Assembly: GCF_002563655.1 (NCBI RefSeq)
Contig: NZ_PDIY01000001.1
Coordinates: 1,896,001 to 1,960,000 of the forward strand
DNA from: Bacillus sp. es.034
GTDB taxonomy: Bacteria > Bacillota > Bacilli > Bacillales > Bacillaceae_B
Direction: 5' to 3'
DNA: 64,000 nucleotides
Below are positions 51,421 through 60,371 of the stretch, piece after piece. The notes beneath the pieces were generated by a model. It saw nothing but the letters and a program-made list of their open reading frames with translations, ran no database searches and had not been told where the DNA came from. Numbering within the stretch: the stretch's first letter is position 1; every line of letters starts with the position of its first letter. A program made the translations under genes and the position numbers.

Positions 51421-54408
51421 CTACTCAATCCCCTTATCATCCTTCATCAACTTCTTCATATCAATCTTAAGCATCCGGTCCATCGGATACGTTGTCGTAT
51501 ATCGGTACTTATTGGCACCAGATTCAAATACGACGTAGAGTTCCTTCTGAATTTCCACTATTCCCTCAGGCATCGGGATGGCTTCGACACTCTGGCGGGG
51601 CTTTGCCGTGTGACCATCGAGGAACCATAATGGTACTTGTTTTCCTTCGACTGTGACAAATGTATGAGGATCTTCCTTCAATGGATATTCATAGCGATAC
51701 AGGACACTGTCGTTTGCCCTGCCATAGGAAGTGCTGAGGGTGACGCCGTTTCTGGCTGCCTTCTGCATGATGGCTCCCTGGACTTTTCCTGTTGTGGAGA
51801 GGACATAATCCGGTACGGCGTTGACGTCAGGTGAGCCATTCCACTGCTCTTTACTCAGCATGTCGTTGTTTCGTTCCAGATCGTATCCGATCATCCATGC
51901 GTAGTGCATTTCTCCGTCCCTGTTCTCGATGTGATGAGTTGGATCGGTCGGATAGGAGCTTGCTTCATAGAATTCCCCGACCCAAAGGATGCCTTCATCG
52001 TAGACGGTGTATGCTGCTTCGACGGGGATGGGGATCTGTTTGGTGAACCGGATTTCCCCGTTGTTTGGTGCATTGACCAAGTCGCTTAAATCGAAGCTGA
52101 ATAAATGATTCTCTGAGGCGACCCAGCCGTGATCGCGACTGACGGTCACGCCGCCTGCGTGTCCGGTATAAGGTGTACCGTCCGTATTGTAGAGGACAAC
52201 GGATTTCACTAGTTCTCCCGTTGTGCGGTCCGTAACGGTAATGGTACCCGGGCGGATCCCGTCATCGACGTAGCCGATGGTAAGGAGCCAGTCTTTTTTC
52301 TTATAGTAGGTCAGTCCTTGAGGAACGAGCCCTTGTGATAGTCCGGCGATCACCGGGCCGTCGGTACTGATATCCCACAGGTCCTGGTAGGCGGGATCTT
52401 TCTCATGCTGGGACCGTTCAACCTGGGTGATGAGCTGGTGATCCGGTGTGACGGTTACAGGATCTGATTTCTCCGACACATTCCCTGATGTATCCTCTGC
52501 GCTTACCTGTAACGAGTACGTTTGATTACCCACTAATGTATAAAGAGTAAAGTCGGTCTGGGATGGATCGACGGAATATTCAAGTTCTCCATCTTTGTAA
52601 ATGTGATAACGGTACAGATCGGTTTCACTGGAATCGTCCCAGGTTAAAACGGCTTCTCCGTTGCCGGCAGTGGCTTTCACGTTAGTTGGTGTTTGCGGTG
52701 CTTCCTCATCTGACACAGGACGATCCGGTGCTTGATCTTCAATGACCCATCCAGGTATCGGAATTTGACCCGCGGCTACTTTTTCCATCGTCCGGGTATT
52801 ATCCTTTGGATAAGAATAGGTGACGGTTTGTTTCAGGGAAACGTCCTCTCCTGAATAATCGGCCCGTACGACTTCGCGACCATCAGGATCGTAAACGGTC
52901 AGAGTATTGCCGCCGTTCACCAATCCGGCGACATCATCCAGGATAATCACATCTTCTTCCTGAAGATACTTACTACGATAAGAATAAAAATAGTTATAGT
53001 TGAAAGCTTCAAGGGAGATAGGGCTGATGGCAGTGTTCCTAGTCCAGATCACCACTGTATCCCAAGGCTTCACGATGTGAGTGTCCCCGATTTCTTCATC
53101 CCAGTTATAGGACGCGAACCGGTATCCTTTCAAATCGATCGGGTCCGGGCTGTTGTTATAGAGCTCGAAGTATTCGAACGCATCATAACCTGCATAGTTA
53201 TCTGTATTCGGAATCAATTCCGTGATCAACAGGTTTGGTGTCGGTACGTTTTCGGCAGGTCCTGTGACGAGTGGTTTGGTAGGTTCCGATTCGTTTCCGA
53301 CTTGATCGATTGCCGTTACTTTGAAAGAATACTCCCTGTTCAATTCAAGCGGGGATACGTCCATACTCTTTTGGTCAGAAGGGGCGGTCCCGTAAAGCGT
53401 CCCATTGATGTAGACGCGGTAACCGGCAAGATCACTTTCTGGATTGGCACTCCAAAGTAACTTGACTTGATCTTTACCTAGAGTTGCTTTCAATCCGGAA
53501 GGCGTGGCTGGGGCTTCACTGTCCACGATTTCCTGTGGGACGGTCCGGACTTCTTTGGTTGCCGGGGATTCATTTCCTTCTGCGTCCACCGATGTCACCC
53601 TGAACGTATAGGTCTTTCCATTCTCCAACCCCGTAAAGGTTGAAGTGGCAGCGTCCGTGGAAGTGATCGATCCATCAGATTGGTAGACTTTATAGGAAAT
53701 GGCACCATCTGTCGCTTCCCACTCAAGGGTAACGGATTGGTTGGCTGGAGTTGCCATCAGGTTTGCAGGTGTCGCGGGACCAGCTACCTGTCCAGTCAGA
53801 ACGACGCCTGGAGTCGGCTGTTCATCGTTTTTAATCTTTGTCATCGCAGCAGAACTGGTGGCTTGATACGTGATGCTCCGGTTCGTGATGCCGTCGACTT
53901 CTCCATCATTGATGAGAGCGGTACTGAGGACTGTGCCGTCTGCGTCCGCAATTCCTACCTGTCGAAGACTGCTGTCATGCAATCCTTGACCTGCTGAGGT
54001 CAGCTTGATCTCGTATACATCCTCGGGCGTGAGGTACATCTCATAGTTGGAGTTGAAGTCCCATAGGGGTACATCAGGATAGGCCAATTTCTTTAACCAA
54101 AGCACGAGTGAATCTTTCGGCTGGATGATTTTGTCTTCGATGGGCCAGCGGTTGGCAGGGCTTGAGAAGTTACTTGTGAAGTATTGAAGCTGATAGTCTT
54201 GAAGGTTGATGGCTTCAGAGGTAGTATTATAGATTTCGACGTACTCATAGGGCTGTCCTGATCCTGCCGATTTGGTGACGATCTCCGTAATAATGAGTGG
54301 CGGGTTGGTTTCTTTCGCACTTGCGTTGTGGACCTGAAGCAGTAGCAGTCCTGTAAATGCCAAAGCAAGAAAAGCGGCTATCCGGGTGATTGAGTGGTTT
54401 TTCAACAT
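51421..54408 (-). CDS. Large secreted protein with lamin-tail and fibronectin III domains
   Basis: A 995-residue exported protein. Signal peptide: ITRIAAFLALAFTGLLLLQV with cleavage near ASAKE. Domain order by sequence: lamin-tail domain 1 (about 35-160; ITEIVTKSAGSGQPYEYVEI), two fibronectin III modules (about 215-390), lamin-tail domain 2 (about 390-560; ITELIPNTDNYAGYDAFEYF), a third fibronectin module (about 570-660), and a 300-residue C-terminal domain resembling a beta-propeller (GLVPQGLTYYKKKDWLLTIG, GGVTVSRDHGWVASENHLF). There is no enzyme motif I can name. The repeated modules suggest adhesion or binding of polymers or DNA. ATG 54408 follows AAGGAGG; the longer frame to 54528 is not used. 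Confidence 0.85.
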   Translation of the reverse strand: MLKNHSITRIAAFLALAFTGLLLLQVHNASAKETNPPLIITEIVTKSAGSGQPYEYVEIYNTTSEAINLQDYQLQYFTSNFSSPANRWPIEDKIIQPKDSLVLWLKKLAYPDVPLWDFNSNYEMYLTPEDVYEIKLTSAGQGLHDSSLRQVGIADADGTVLSTALINDGEVDGITNRSITYQATSSAAMTKIKNDEQPTPGVVLTGQVAGPATPANLMATPANQSVTLEWEATDGAISYKVYQSDGSITSTDAATSTFTGLENGKTYTFRVTSVDAEGNESPATKEVRTVPQEIVDSEAPATPSGLKATLGKDQVKLLWSANPESDLAGYRVYINGTLYGTAPSDQKSMDVSPLELNREYSFKVTAIDQVGNESEPTKPLVTGPAENVPTPNLLITELIPNTDNYAGYDAFEYFELYNNSPDPIDLKGYRFASYNWDEEIGDTHIVKPWDTVVIWTRNTAISPISLEAFNYNYFYSYRSKYLQEEDVIILDDVAGLVNGGNTLTVYDPDGREVVRADYSGEDVSLKQTVTYSYPKDNTRTMEKVAAGQIPIPGWVIEDQAPDRPVSDEEAPQTPTNVKATAGNGEAVLTWDDSSETDLYRYHIYKDGELEYSVDPSQTDFTLYTLVGNQTYSLQVSAEDTSGNVSEKSDPVTVTPDHQLITQVERSQHEKDPAYQDLWDISTDGPVIAGLSQGLVPQGLTYYKKKDWLLTIGYVDDGIRPGTITVTDRTTGELVKSVVLYNTDGTPYTGHAGGVTVSRDHGWVASENHLFSFDLSDLVNAPNNGEIRFTKQIPIPVEAAYTVYDEGILWVGEFYEASSYPTDPTHHIENRDGEMHYAWMIGYDLERNNDMLSKEQWNGSPDVNAVPDYVLSTTGKVQGAIMQKAARNGVTLSTSYGRANDSVLYRYEYPLKEDPHTFVTVEGKQVPLWFLDGHTAKPRQSVEAIPMPEGIVEIQKELYVVFESGANKYRYTTTYPMDRMLKIDMKKLMKDDKGIE

Positions 54409-54685
54409 CATTTCCTCCTTTTTTTCTTGTTTATGTAAAAAAGAAAAGAACCCCATGGCAATGGGGTGTACGATGACCGTACACACGATTGACACAGGGC
54501 TCTCCTCATCTCTACCCACTATATTCACTGTTTAAATCCATCATACAATGTACCCAAGCTAGAGGAAATGGGCATTTAGGTTTAATTTAGTGTATATTTA
54601 GAATTTTTAGATATATCATTGAAATGAAACAGGAATTGGTGTATGATGAAAGGAATAAGGTGAAGCTTGATAGGAAGAGTAAAAG

Positions 54686-54790
54686 AGATCCCCTGTGAAG
54701 CGAATGGTATGATTTTTTTCACACTAGTGTGGAGAAATCATGTATTCGTTTTGTGGCGCGGTCTTTTTTTCATTTAAGGAGGAAGAGGGC
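54686..54790 (+). promoter_or_regulatory. Structured leader of mgtC copy 2
   Basis: The leader shares GGTATGATTTTTTTCA and TTTAAGGAGGA with the leader of copy 1 (36403-36495). Its stem uses different bases: AAGCGAAT (about 54698-54705) pairs with ATTCGTTT (54743-54750), where copy 1 has AAAGTGAA/TTCGCTTT. GATCCCC and GCGCGGTC could form the outer helix. Compensatory and wobble changes support a functional RNA structure. Confidence 0.5.
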
Positions 54791-55333
54791 ATGGATCATT
54801 ACATGGATGAAGTAACGAGATTTTTCTGGCAGCATGATATCTATTTCCGGATTGTCGTGAGCGCAATATTGGGGTTCATCATCGGGTGGGACCGGACATC
54901 CAAAAATAAGCCCGCTGGTTTAAAAACCTACACGTATGTATCAGTGGCATGCACCCTAATCACGATTGTCTCGATCGAAGGCGCCGAGATGCTCAGTCAA
55001 CCGGGGAGCGGTAAGATGATGGATCCTTTCCGTCTTGCAGCTCAAATCGTATCCGGCCTGGGATTCCTTGGGGCAGGCGTGATCCTGAAGGACGGGTTGA
55101 GGGTAAAAGGACTCACTTCAGCAGCGATGATTTTTTATGTGGGGGGAGTAGGCATCGGCATTGGAGCTGGATTCTATTCCCTGGTCATCTTTGCCACACT
55201 GGTAACCTTCATCATTACGAAAATAGGAAACATCTTTGAAGAGCGGGAGATCACAATCGTACGAGTCCGCCTCCCGTGGATCGGGAAAAAAAGAAAATCA
55301 GACGACGATGCAGAAAAAAAGGTAGGGACGTGA
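54791..55333 (+). CDS. MgtC/SapB-family membrane protein, copy 2
   Basis: A 180-residue paralogue of the 36501 protein. The central 130 residues are almost the same (GFIIGWDRTSKNKPAGLKTY, VSGLGFLGAGVILKDGLRVK), while the first ten residues and the tail (RVRLPWIGKKRKSDDDAEKK) differ. Duplication of gene and leader together suggests one dispersed regulon responding to magnesium or envelope state; this is inferred. ATG 54791 follows AAGGAGGAAG; the longer frame from 54740 lies in the leader. Confidence 0.9.
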   Translation: MDHYMDEVTRFFWQHDIYFRIVVSAILGFIIGWDRTSKNKPAGLKTYTYVSVACTLITIVSIEGAEMLSQPGSGKMMDPFRLAAQIVSGLGFLGAGVILKDGLRVKGLTSAAMIFYVGGVGIGIGAGFYSLVIFATLVTFIITKIGNIFEEREITIVRVRLPWIGKKRKSDDDAEKKVGT

Positions 55334-55369
55334 AAGTGAGTTCAGCTACGAAATATAAAATCACTAAGG

Positions 55370-55415
55370 AAAAGGCACACGAATGCGCAAGTTCATTCGT
55401 GTGCCTTTTCTTTTT
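55370..55415. terminator. Bidirectional terminator
   Basis: AAAAGGCACACGAATG pairs with CATTCGTGTGCCTTTT around an 8-base loop and continues with CTTTTTG. It lies between mgtC copy 2 and the convergent acetyltransferase gene. Confidence 0.88.
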
Positions 55416-55416
55416 G

Positions 55417-55884
55417 TTATATCTTTATGGAAAAAGTGGGTTCATCAAAGGTTAAAATATTGTCTTCTGAAAAACCAAACTTTAAATAAAATGATCTTCC
55501 TGCTTCATTTTCAGGATGTACCGTTAAGTTTAGGCGATTACAATAAGGATGGGTATTTTTAATATGTCTGATTAATTCATTTAACGTTTTTGAGCCCAAA
55601 CCGTTTCTTTGAAATCTTTTATCTATAAAAAAATGAAACAGCCAGTAGTCATCTTTACTGCCTGGTGTGTAATGCAAATTGAAAAAGCCTGCCATCTTAC
55701 TTTGATGGTAAATCCCATATGGCTCTATCATTCTTCCATCTGGTCGTATATATGCTTTAGCAAGTGCAATAGCTGCAGGAGGATGAATAGAGGCAACAAA
55801 CTTCTGTTGTTCATCATGGACGGATAGTTCAAGTGCGTCTCGCCAATTGTCTGAACTAATTAATTTTATATGAATCTCTGACAT
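55417..55884 (-). CDS. GNAT acetyltransferase, spermidine/BltD-like
   Basis: A 155-residue GNAT protein. The acetyl-CoA loop is RFQRNGLGSKTLNELIRHI, with LNLTVHPENEAGRSFYLKFGF following. The N-terminus (IKLISSDNWRDALELSVHDEQQKFV) and FHFFIDKRFQRNG resemble spermine/spermidine acetyltransferases such as BltD. GGAGGTGG precedes ATG 55884. It likely acetylates a polyamine or another amine; the BltD link is by sequence pattern. It is 35 bp from the glpP gene on the same strand. Confidence 0.8.
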   Translation of the reverse strand: MSEIHIKLISSDNWRDALELSVHDEQQKFVASIHPPAAIALAKAYIRPDGRMIEPYGIYHQSKMAGFFNLHYTPGSKDDYWLFHFFIDKRFQRNGLGSKTLNELIRHIKNTHPYCNRLNLTVHPENEAGRSFYLKFGFSEDNILTFDEPTFSIKI

Positions 55885-55918
55885 ACGCCACCTCCGTTAT
55901 TTAACTACCCTCTATTGA

Positions 55919-56488
55919 TTAAAACTCCAAATTCCAAAGCTTCGGATCCCCGGAAGAAATAGCGAGGGCACCGGCACTCAGCCCATTCAGAATATCCTGT
56001 TTATTACTGATCAAGCCACCAGCGATGATGGGCAGGCTCGTCATCGTAGTCAGCCTGTCAATGACAGAAGGCATCAGACCAGGAAGGACTTCAATGGCAT
56101 CGGGCTTGCAGTTATGGGAGATTTCAATTCCCTTATCAAGGGCATTCCGGTCGATCAAAAAGAGACGCTGGATCGTCATCAAGCCTTCCTCCTTCGCATA
56201 CTTGATCAGATTGCTCCTCGTCGTAATGATGCCAGCCGGCTTCCAAATTTCTGCTATGTATTTAATGGCACTCTTCGTATTGGACAACCCATCGATGAAA
56301 TCAATATGGATAAACGTGGTTTTACCGGCGTCCTTCAGCTTCTTCAGATATCCGTTCATCGTTATCAAATTGCCCGTAAGGATGAAGACAATGTTGGCGT
56401 TTGACTGTATGGCCTTGTCGAGGTCCTTTTCCTCCTTGATGGAAGCGATGACCTGGGATTGGACGATGTCGATAATGTTTGGTTTCAT
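55919..56488 (-). CDS. glpP: Glycerol-3-phosphate-responsive antiterminator GlpP
   Basis: A 189-residue protein with the GlpP fold (TIM-barrel-like). Characteristic segments are FILTGNLITMNGYLKKLKDAGKT, FIHIDFIDGLSNTKSAIKYIA, IITTRSNLIKYAKEEGL, CKPDAIEVLPGLMP and IAGGLISNKQDI. In B. subtilis GlpP with glycerol-3-phosphate prevents early termination in glpFK and glpD leaders and protects their mRNA. Here it is not beside glpF, glpK or glpD, so it would act in trans. GGGGGCC lies before ATG 56488. Confidence 0.93.
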   Translation of the reverse strand: MKPNIIDIVQSQVIASIKEEKDLDKAIQSNANIVFILTGNLITMNGYLKKLKDAGKTTFIHIDFIDGLSNTKSAIKYIAEIWKPAGIITTRSNLIKYAKEEGLMTIQRLFLIDRNALDKGIEISHNCKPDAIEVLPGLMPSVIDRLTTMTSLPIIAGGLISNKQDILNGLSAGALAISSGDPKLWNLEF

Positions 56489-56516
56489 GACCGTGGCCCC
56501 CTCTTAATAGTCTGAA

Positions 56517-57094
56517 TATTGTTTTTTATTTTTAGTATAGCATAGTTGTTTTGGGGGTTGAGAGTTGTTTCCTTAGCTTTCTTGTAAGCGACTAAGTTGT
56601 ACGATTAAAGTATGAAGAAAAGGCCGGTTTGAAACGAATGAAAAGAGAGTTACGATCCATCACAAACATGTGATGGGAGCGGGCACGGTTCTGATTCTAC
56701 CTTTTCCTATAGCCATACCTCACAAGCATTCAAGAAGTAGAATGTGGCCTCTCCTTGGTTTACTCTGATTACAATGAAATAAAATAAGAAATAGTGGATT
56801 TAAGGCGCAGAAAGTTGGGGGGTATTGCAAGTGCATGGAGAAATTACAGTATTGTATGCCTATCAAGAAGGAACCCTGACATGTGAATGGTCAGGGTTCC
56901 TTCTAAGGTAGAAATAATAACCCTAACAATCTGACGAAATAATATTCCATAGCAGGTGCTTCGGGGGTAAAGTAATACTAAAACCAGAGAAAAGTAAATG
57001 TCTCTCAAATAATTCGGCAGGAACTATTATGGGTATTCAGGAGCTTTTCACAAACGGGAGCAGTACCCTTAAAGTCCGTCTATAAAGCCAATGG
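56517..57094. other. Gene-poor intergenic region with hairpins and REP-like repeat copy B
   Basis: No convincing gene is present over about 580 bases. A block at 56678-56705 (AGCGGGCACGGTTCTGATT and on) matches REP-like copy A at 42164 in about 22 of 28 positions and forms TTCTAC/GTAGAA (56695-56700 with 56737-56742). A perfect 15-bp hairpin AGAAGGAACCCTGAC/GTCAGGGTTCCTTCT lies at 56866-56904 without a T-run. A terminator follows at 57095, so an unannotated RNA could end there. Confidence 0.5.
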
Positions 57095-57116
57095 ACTCGT
57101 CCTAGACGAGTTTTTT
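57095..57116 (+). terminator. Terminator of an unassigned transcript
   Basis: ACTCGTC pairs with GACGAGT over a 3-base loop and ends in six T. No plus-strand gene lies within 1.7 kb upstream, so it may end a small RNA or terminate antisense transcription. Confidence 0.65.
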
Positions 57117-57190
57117 AGTCGTAATTTAGGGGGCGTTTTTCTTTTGATGTTCCAAAAAGTAATCATAGTGGTGAAAATAGCTTTCCTAAA

Positions 57191-58210
57191 TTAATTTTGT
57201 TTTTTTTGTTGTGCTAGTTTTACTTTATCCAAAGTTCCAGGAGGTTGTTCTAGCCATTCATTTTGAATCATCAGATAAGCTAGATCCTTTGCGTACTGTG
57301 CAATTTCAATTGAGAGTCTCTCATAATTTAACACTAAGTCACTTCGTTGACTTGCAGCAGCTGAAGTTGCATAATTACCGGTTCCTGAAGCGGTTAATAC
57401 TCCATGATGGAAGAGGATTATCTTGTCAGAAAATACCTGTGTTGTTGAGTTGGTCACCGAAAAATCGGATGATATAGGAGATTGAGTATTATTATCCAAT
57501 AATACCTTAGAGAATATTTTTACATGTTTTTCTGAAATATCCTTTCCTTGCAGCATTAGCTTAATTACTTCTTTCCTTGGGGATGACTGCGCAAATGCTA
57601 TTGATAACTTAGCCCCAATTAGATTGTTTTGAATATTTATACTCAAATGGGAAAGTTCTACAGCATTTAATGGTCGTTTATTTGAAAAAGGATTTAAACC
57701 ACTTAGGTATTTTTTACTGTCAACAAAATCCTTTTGTTGAGGGTAATCCATGTAAGGCGAACGAACATATAAACCTTTATTGAGTAGAACCTCTGAACTC
57801 TCATCGTATAGATCAGAGGTTTCATATAAGGCATTCTTGAAAAGTTTTCTAATGTCCTTTCTTGCACTCATTGATAAAAATCCAGTATAGCCTAACATCC
57901 CCGCTTTAGACATATGGTTTATGTACGAAATTATAAATTCATCAGAAAATAATCTGGGGGCATTTAAATTCACATCACTATCTGAAAACCCACATGGCAG
58001 GGGGATATTTTCCTGTTGGAAAACCTCTGCGATATGGTTGAATACTTCAATTGAAAGACTACGTCCTGATTCAATAATGGATTTGACTTCTGCATCTTCA
58101 ACAGTACTAAGAAAATAGTTTAGAAATTGAATGGACATACTATTGTTTAAATAAGCTGTCCATAGAGAAGCAATTTCTGATGAGGTAATTTTAATTATTT
58201 TGCCATCCAT
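57191..58210 (-). CDS. DUF3231-family protein
   Basis: A 339-residue protein made of two similar ferritin-like helical halves (about residues 5-165 and 185-330), as in DUF3231. Typical segments: ITSSEIASLWTAYLNNSMSIQF and LNYFLS, then VELSHLSINIQNNLIGAKLSIAF in the second half. Such proteins in Bacillales resemble spore coat protein F-like domains and may be sporulation-associated, which is unproven. The gene is clearly AT-richer than its neighbours. AAGGAAA precedes ATG 58210. No terminator is obvious behind it. Confidence 0.85.
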   Translation of the reverse strand: MDGKIIKITSSEIASLWTAYLNNSMSIQFLNYFLSTVEDAEVKSIIESGRSLSIEVFNHIAEVFQQENIPLPCGFSDSDVNLNAPRLFSDEFIISYINHMSKAGMLGYTGFLSMSARKDIRKLFKNALYETSDLYDESSEVLLNKGLYVRSPYMDYPQQKDFVDSKKYLSGLNPFSNKRPLNAVELSHLSINIQNNLIGAKLSIAFAQSSPRKEVIKLMLQGKDISEKHVKIFSKVLLDNNTQSPISSDFSVTNSTTQVFSDKIILFHHGVLTASGTGNYATSAAASQRSDLVLNYERLSIEIAQYAKDLAYLMIQNEWLEQPPGTLDKVKLAQQKKQN

Positions 58211-58376
58211 AGTTTTTTAATTTCCTTCCAATAATTTAGTTAGGTTAAGTTTATTATTTATAAAATCAGAAAAAGTATTCAATCAATTATTGGTGGTGGG
58301 TTAGGACACCAGTTGAAAGCTGAATAGATTCACCACTTTGATTTCGTCCGTAAAACATTTCAATTCAAAAACAGGA

Positions 58377-58405
58377 TTGACAACCAAACTAAAATCCTTT
58401 ACCAT
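58377..58405 (+). promoter_or_regulatory. SigA promoter of metNPQ
   Basis: TTGACA (58377) and TACCAT (58400) are 17 bases apart, about 50 bases before the SAM riboswitch. Confidence 0.6.
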
Positions 58406-58453
58406 TACCCTAATGCAGAAACGCATCATAACTTTAACTTAATAAAGCGATAT

Positions 58454-58617
58454 CTTCTTATCAAGAGAGGTGGAGGGACTGGCCCTGCGATACCTCGGCA
58501 ACGGGTTCTTAAATGAATACCGTGCCAATTCCATCGAGTCATATGACTTGAAAGATGAGAAGAGCGGGACATATACATATTTTTGTGCCTCTCTTCTTAT
58601 GAAGGGGGGCACTTTTT
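58454..58617 (+). promoter_or_regulatory. SAM-I riboswitch (S-box) controlling metNPQ
   Basis: The aptamer has the conserved S-box core (AGAGAGGTGGAGGGACTGGC, GCGATACCTCGGCAAC) closed by P1, CTTCTTATC (58454-58462) with GATGAGAAG (58554-58562). The antiterminator forms when GAGAAGAG pairs with CTCTTCTTAT at 58591-58600. With SAM bound, P1 holds that strand and the terminator GTGCC/GGCAC plus TTTTT (58585-58617) forms instead. High SAM therefore stops transcription of the methionine importer. Confidence 0.95.
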
Positions 58618-58682
58618 ATTTTAGCCATGTCCTTAAAACCCAGGCACCAAGTAGAATACATAGCGAAAGGAGTAAGTCTTAT

Positions 58683-59708
58683 ATGATTAGAGTTCAGAAT
58701 GTTACGAAAGTATTCGAGACGAAGGATGGCCCATTCACTGCTTTGAGGGATGTTTCCTTTGAAGTGAAGAAGGGAGAAATTTATGGGGTGATCGGATTCA
58801 GCGGAGCGGGGAAAAGCACGCTTGTCCGCTGTCTCAATTTTTTAGAGAAACCATCTTCGGGTGATATTTTCATAGAGGGTCGCAGCCTGAAGGATCAATC
58901 GGCAATCGATCTGAGGAAAGAGCGGCACCACATCGGGATGATCTTTCAGCACTTCAATTTGTTTCAATCCCGGACGGTGGCAGGGAATATCGCCTATCCT
59001 CTGAAACTTGCAAAATGGCCGAAAGATAAAATCAACGAGAGAGTAAAGGAGTTGCTCGCGTTTGTCGGGCTTGAAGACAAAGCGAAGCATTACCCCGATG
59101 AACTGTCAGGAGGGCAGAAGCAAAGAGTGGGGATAGCAAGAGCCCTGGCGACGTCGCCTTCGATTCTGCTCTGCGATGAAGCAACATCCGCCCTTGATCC
59201 TCAGACGACGGAATCGATTCTGAACTTATTAAAGAAAATCAACGCGGAGTACGGGATTACGATCGTGATGATCACCCACGAAATGGGGGTCATCCGGGAA
59301 ATCTGTGATAAGGTCGCGGTTATGGAAAATGGAGAAATCGTGGAAGAGGGAAGCGTCTTCGATATCTTCTCCGACCCTCAGACTTCCACGACGAGAAACT
59401 TTGTGAAGAGTGTCATGAATGATCAACTGCCGGCATCGGTTCTTGATAAATTGAATGACAGCAAGGAAGGGCGCATCTGCCGCCTCATTTTCAAGGGGGA
59501 TTCGACGGGAACACCGATCCTTTCCGAAACGGCAAAGACATTCAATGCCCATATAAATGTATTATTCGGACAGATCACGGAACTCCAGGGCAAGCCGTTC
59601 GGAAATCTCATCGTGCAGATCATCGGCAGCAAGAATGAAACGGAAGAAATCCTGAAATATTGGAAGAACAGATTATTTGTAAGCGAGGTGGAGAAGCGTG
59701 CAAGTTAA
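58683..59708 (+). CDS. metN: Methionine ABC importer ATPase MetN
   Basis: A 341-residue ATPase, the normal MetN length. Walker A is GFSGAGKSTLVR, the signature LSGGQKQRVGIARAL and Walker B ILLCDEATSALD. The C-terminal 80 residues form the NIL regulatory domain that binds methionine and inhibits transport. ATG 58683 is used; the longer frame beginning at 58470 runs through the riboswitch and is not real. AAAGGAG precedes it. Its stop overlaps the start of metP. Confidence 0.95.
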   Translation: MIRVQNVTKVFETKDGPFTALRDVSFEVKKGEIYGVIGFSGAGKSTLVRCLNFLEKPSSGDIFIEGRSLKDQSAIDLRKERHHIGMIFQHFNLFQSRTVAGNIAYPLKLAKWPKDKINERVKELLAFVGLEDKAKHYPDELSGGQKQRVGIARALATSPSILLCDEATSALDPQTTESILNLLKKINAEYGITIVMITHEMGVIREICDKVAVMENGEIVEEGSVFDIFSDPQTSTTRNFVKSVMNDQLPASVLDKLNDSKEGRICRLIFKGDSTGTPILSETAKTFNAHINVLFGQITELQGKPFGNLIVQIIGSKNETEEILKYWKNRLFVSEVEKRAS

Positions 59709-60360
59709 CTGGGAATTATTCTGGCCAAGAATTATAGAAGCGACATGGGATACATTGGCAATGGTGTCATTTTCCCTCCTGTTCGCAACATTGATCGGGC
59801 TTCCCCTCGGCATCATCGTCGTGGTGACGAGGAAGGGGCACTTACTCGAACATAAAGCCGTCTTTTCCGTATTGAGCAGCATCATCAACGTGTTTCGTTC
59901 GATCCCGTTCATCATCTTGATGGTGGCCATCATCCCCTTTACTAGATTGGTAGTGGGCACATCGATCGGAACGGCGGCAGCCGTCGTTCCGCTTGTCGTA
60001 TTTGCCGCACCGTATATTGCAAGACTGGTAGAGAGCTCGCTTCTTGAAGTGGAGCCGGGTGTCATTGAAGCGGCGGAGTCCATGGGGGCGGGGCCGTGGC
60101 AGATCATCTTCGGGATCCTCATTCCGGAAGCATTGAGTACACTGGTCCTGAATATCACGATCGCCACCATCGGACTTGTCGGTGCATCGGCCATGGCCGG
60201 GGCAGTCGGAGGCGGTGGCCTCGGGGATCTCGCCATCGCTTACGGATATCAGCGATTTGAAACATCCGTCATGATCGTGACTGTCATCATTTTAGTTGTG
60301 ATGGTGCAGGGACTGCAGACAGCAGGGAATACATTATCAAAAATAATCAGGAGACGTTAG
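59698..60360 (+). CDS. metP: Methionine ABC importer permease MetP
   Basis: A 220-residue permease with five helices (MetI/MetP type). The ATPase contact loop is VIEAAESMGAGPWQIIFGILIP, followed by the invariant Gly-rich stretch ASAMAGAVGGGGLGDLAI. It starts at GTG 59698, overlapping the metN stop by 11 bases, with GAGGTGGAG upstream. It forms a homodimer that receives methionine from MetQ. Confidence 0.95.
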   Translation: MQVNWELFWPRIIEATWDTLAMVSFSLLFATLIGLPLGIIVVVTRKGHLLEHKAVFSVLSSIINVFRSIPFIILMVAIIPFTRLVVGTSIGTAAAVVPLVVFAAPYIARLVESSLLEVEPGVIEAAESMGAGPWQIIFGILIPEALSTLVLNITIATIGLVGASAMAGAVGGGGLGDLAIAYGYQRFETSVMIVTVIILVVMVQGLQTAGNTLSKIIRRR

Positions 60361-60371
60361 GAGAGAGGAAT

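Noticed and set aside
56831..56911. 26-residue GTG-started frame with a G-rich site upstream
   Set aside because: It spans the perfect 15-bp hairpin at 56866-56904; structure explains the sequence better than coding.
58470..58682. 71-residue N-terminal extension of MetN
   Set aside because: It translates the SAM riboswitch and terminator; ATG 58683 gives the normal MetN length and has a ribosome site.
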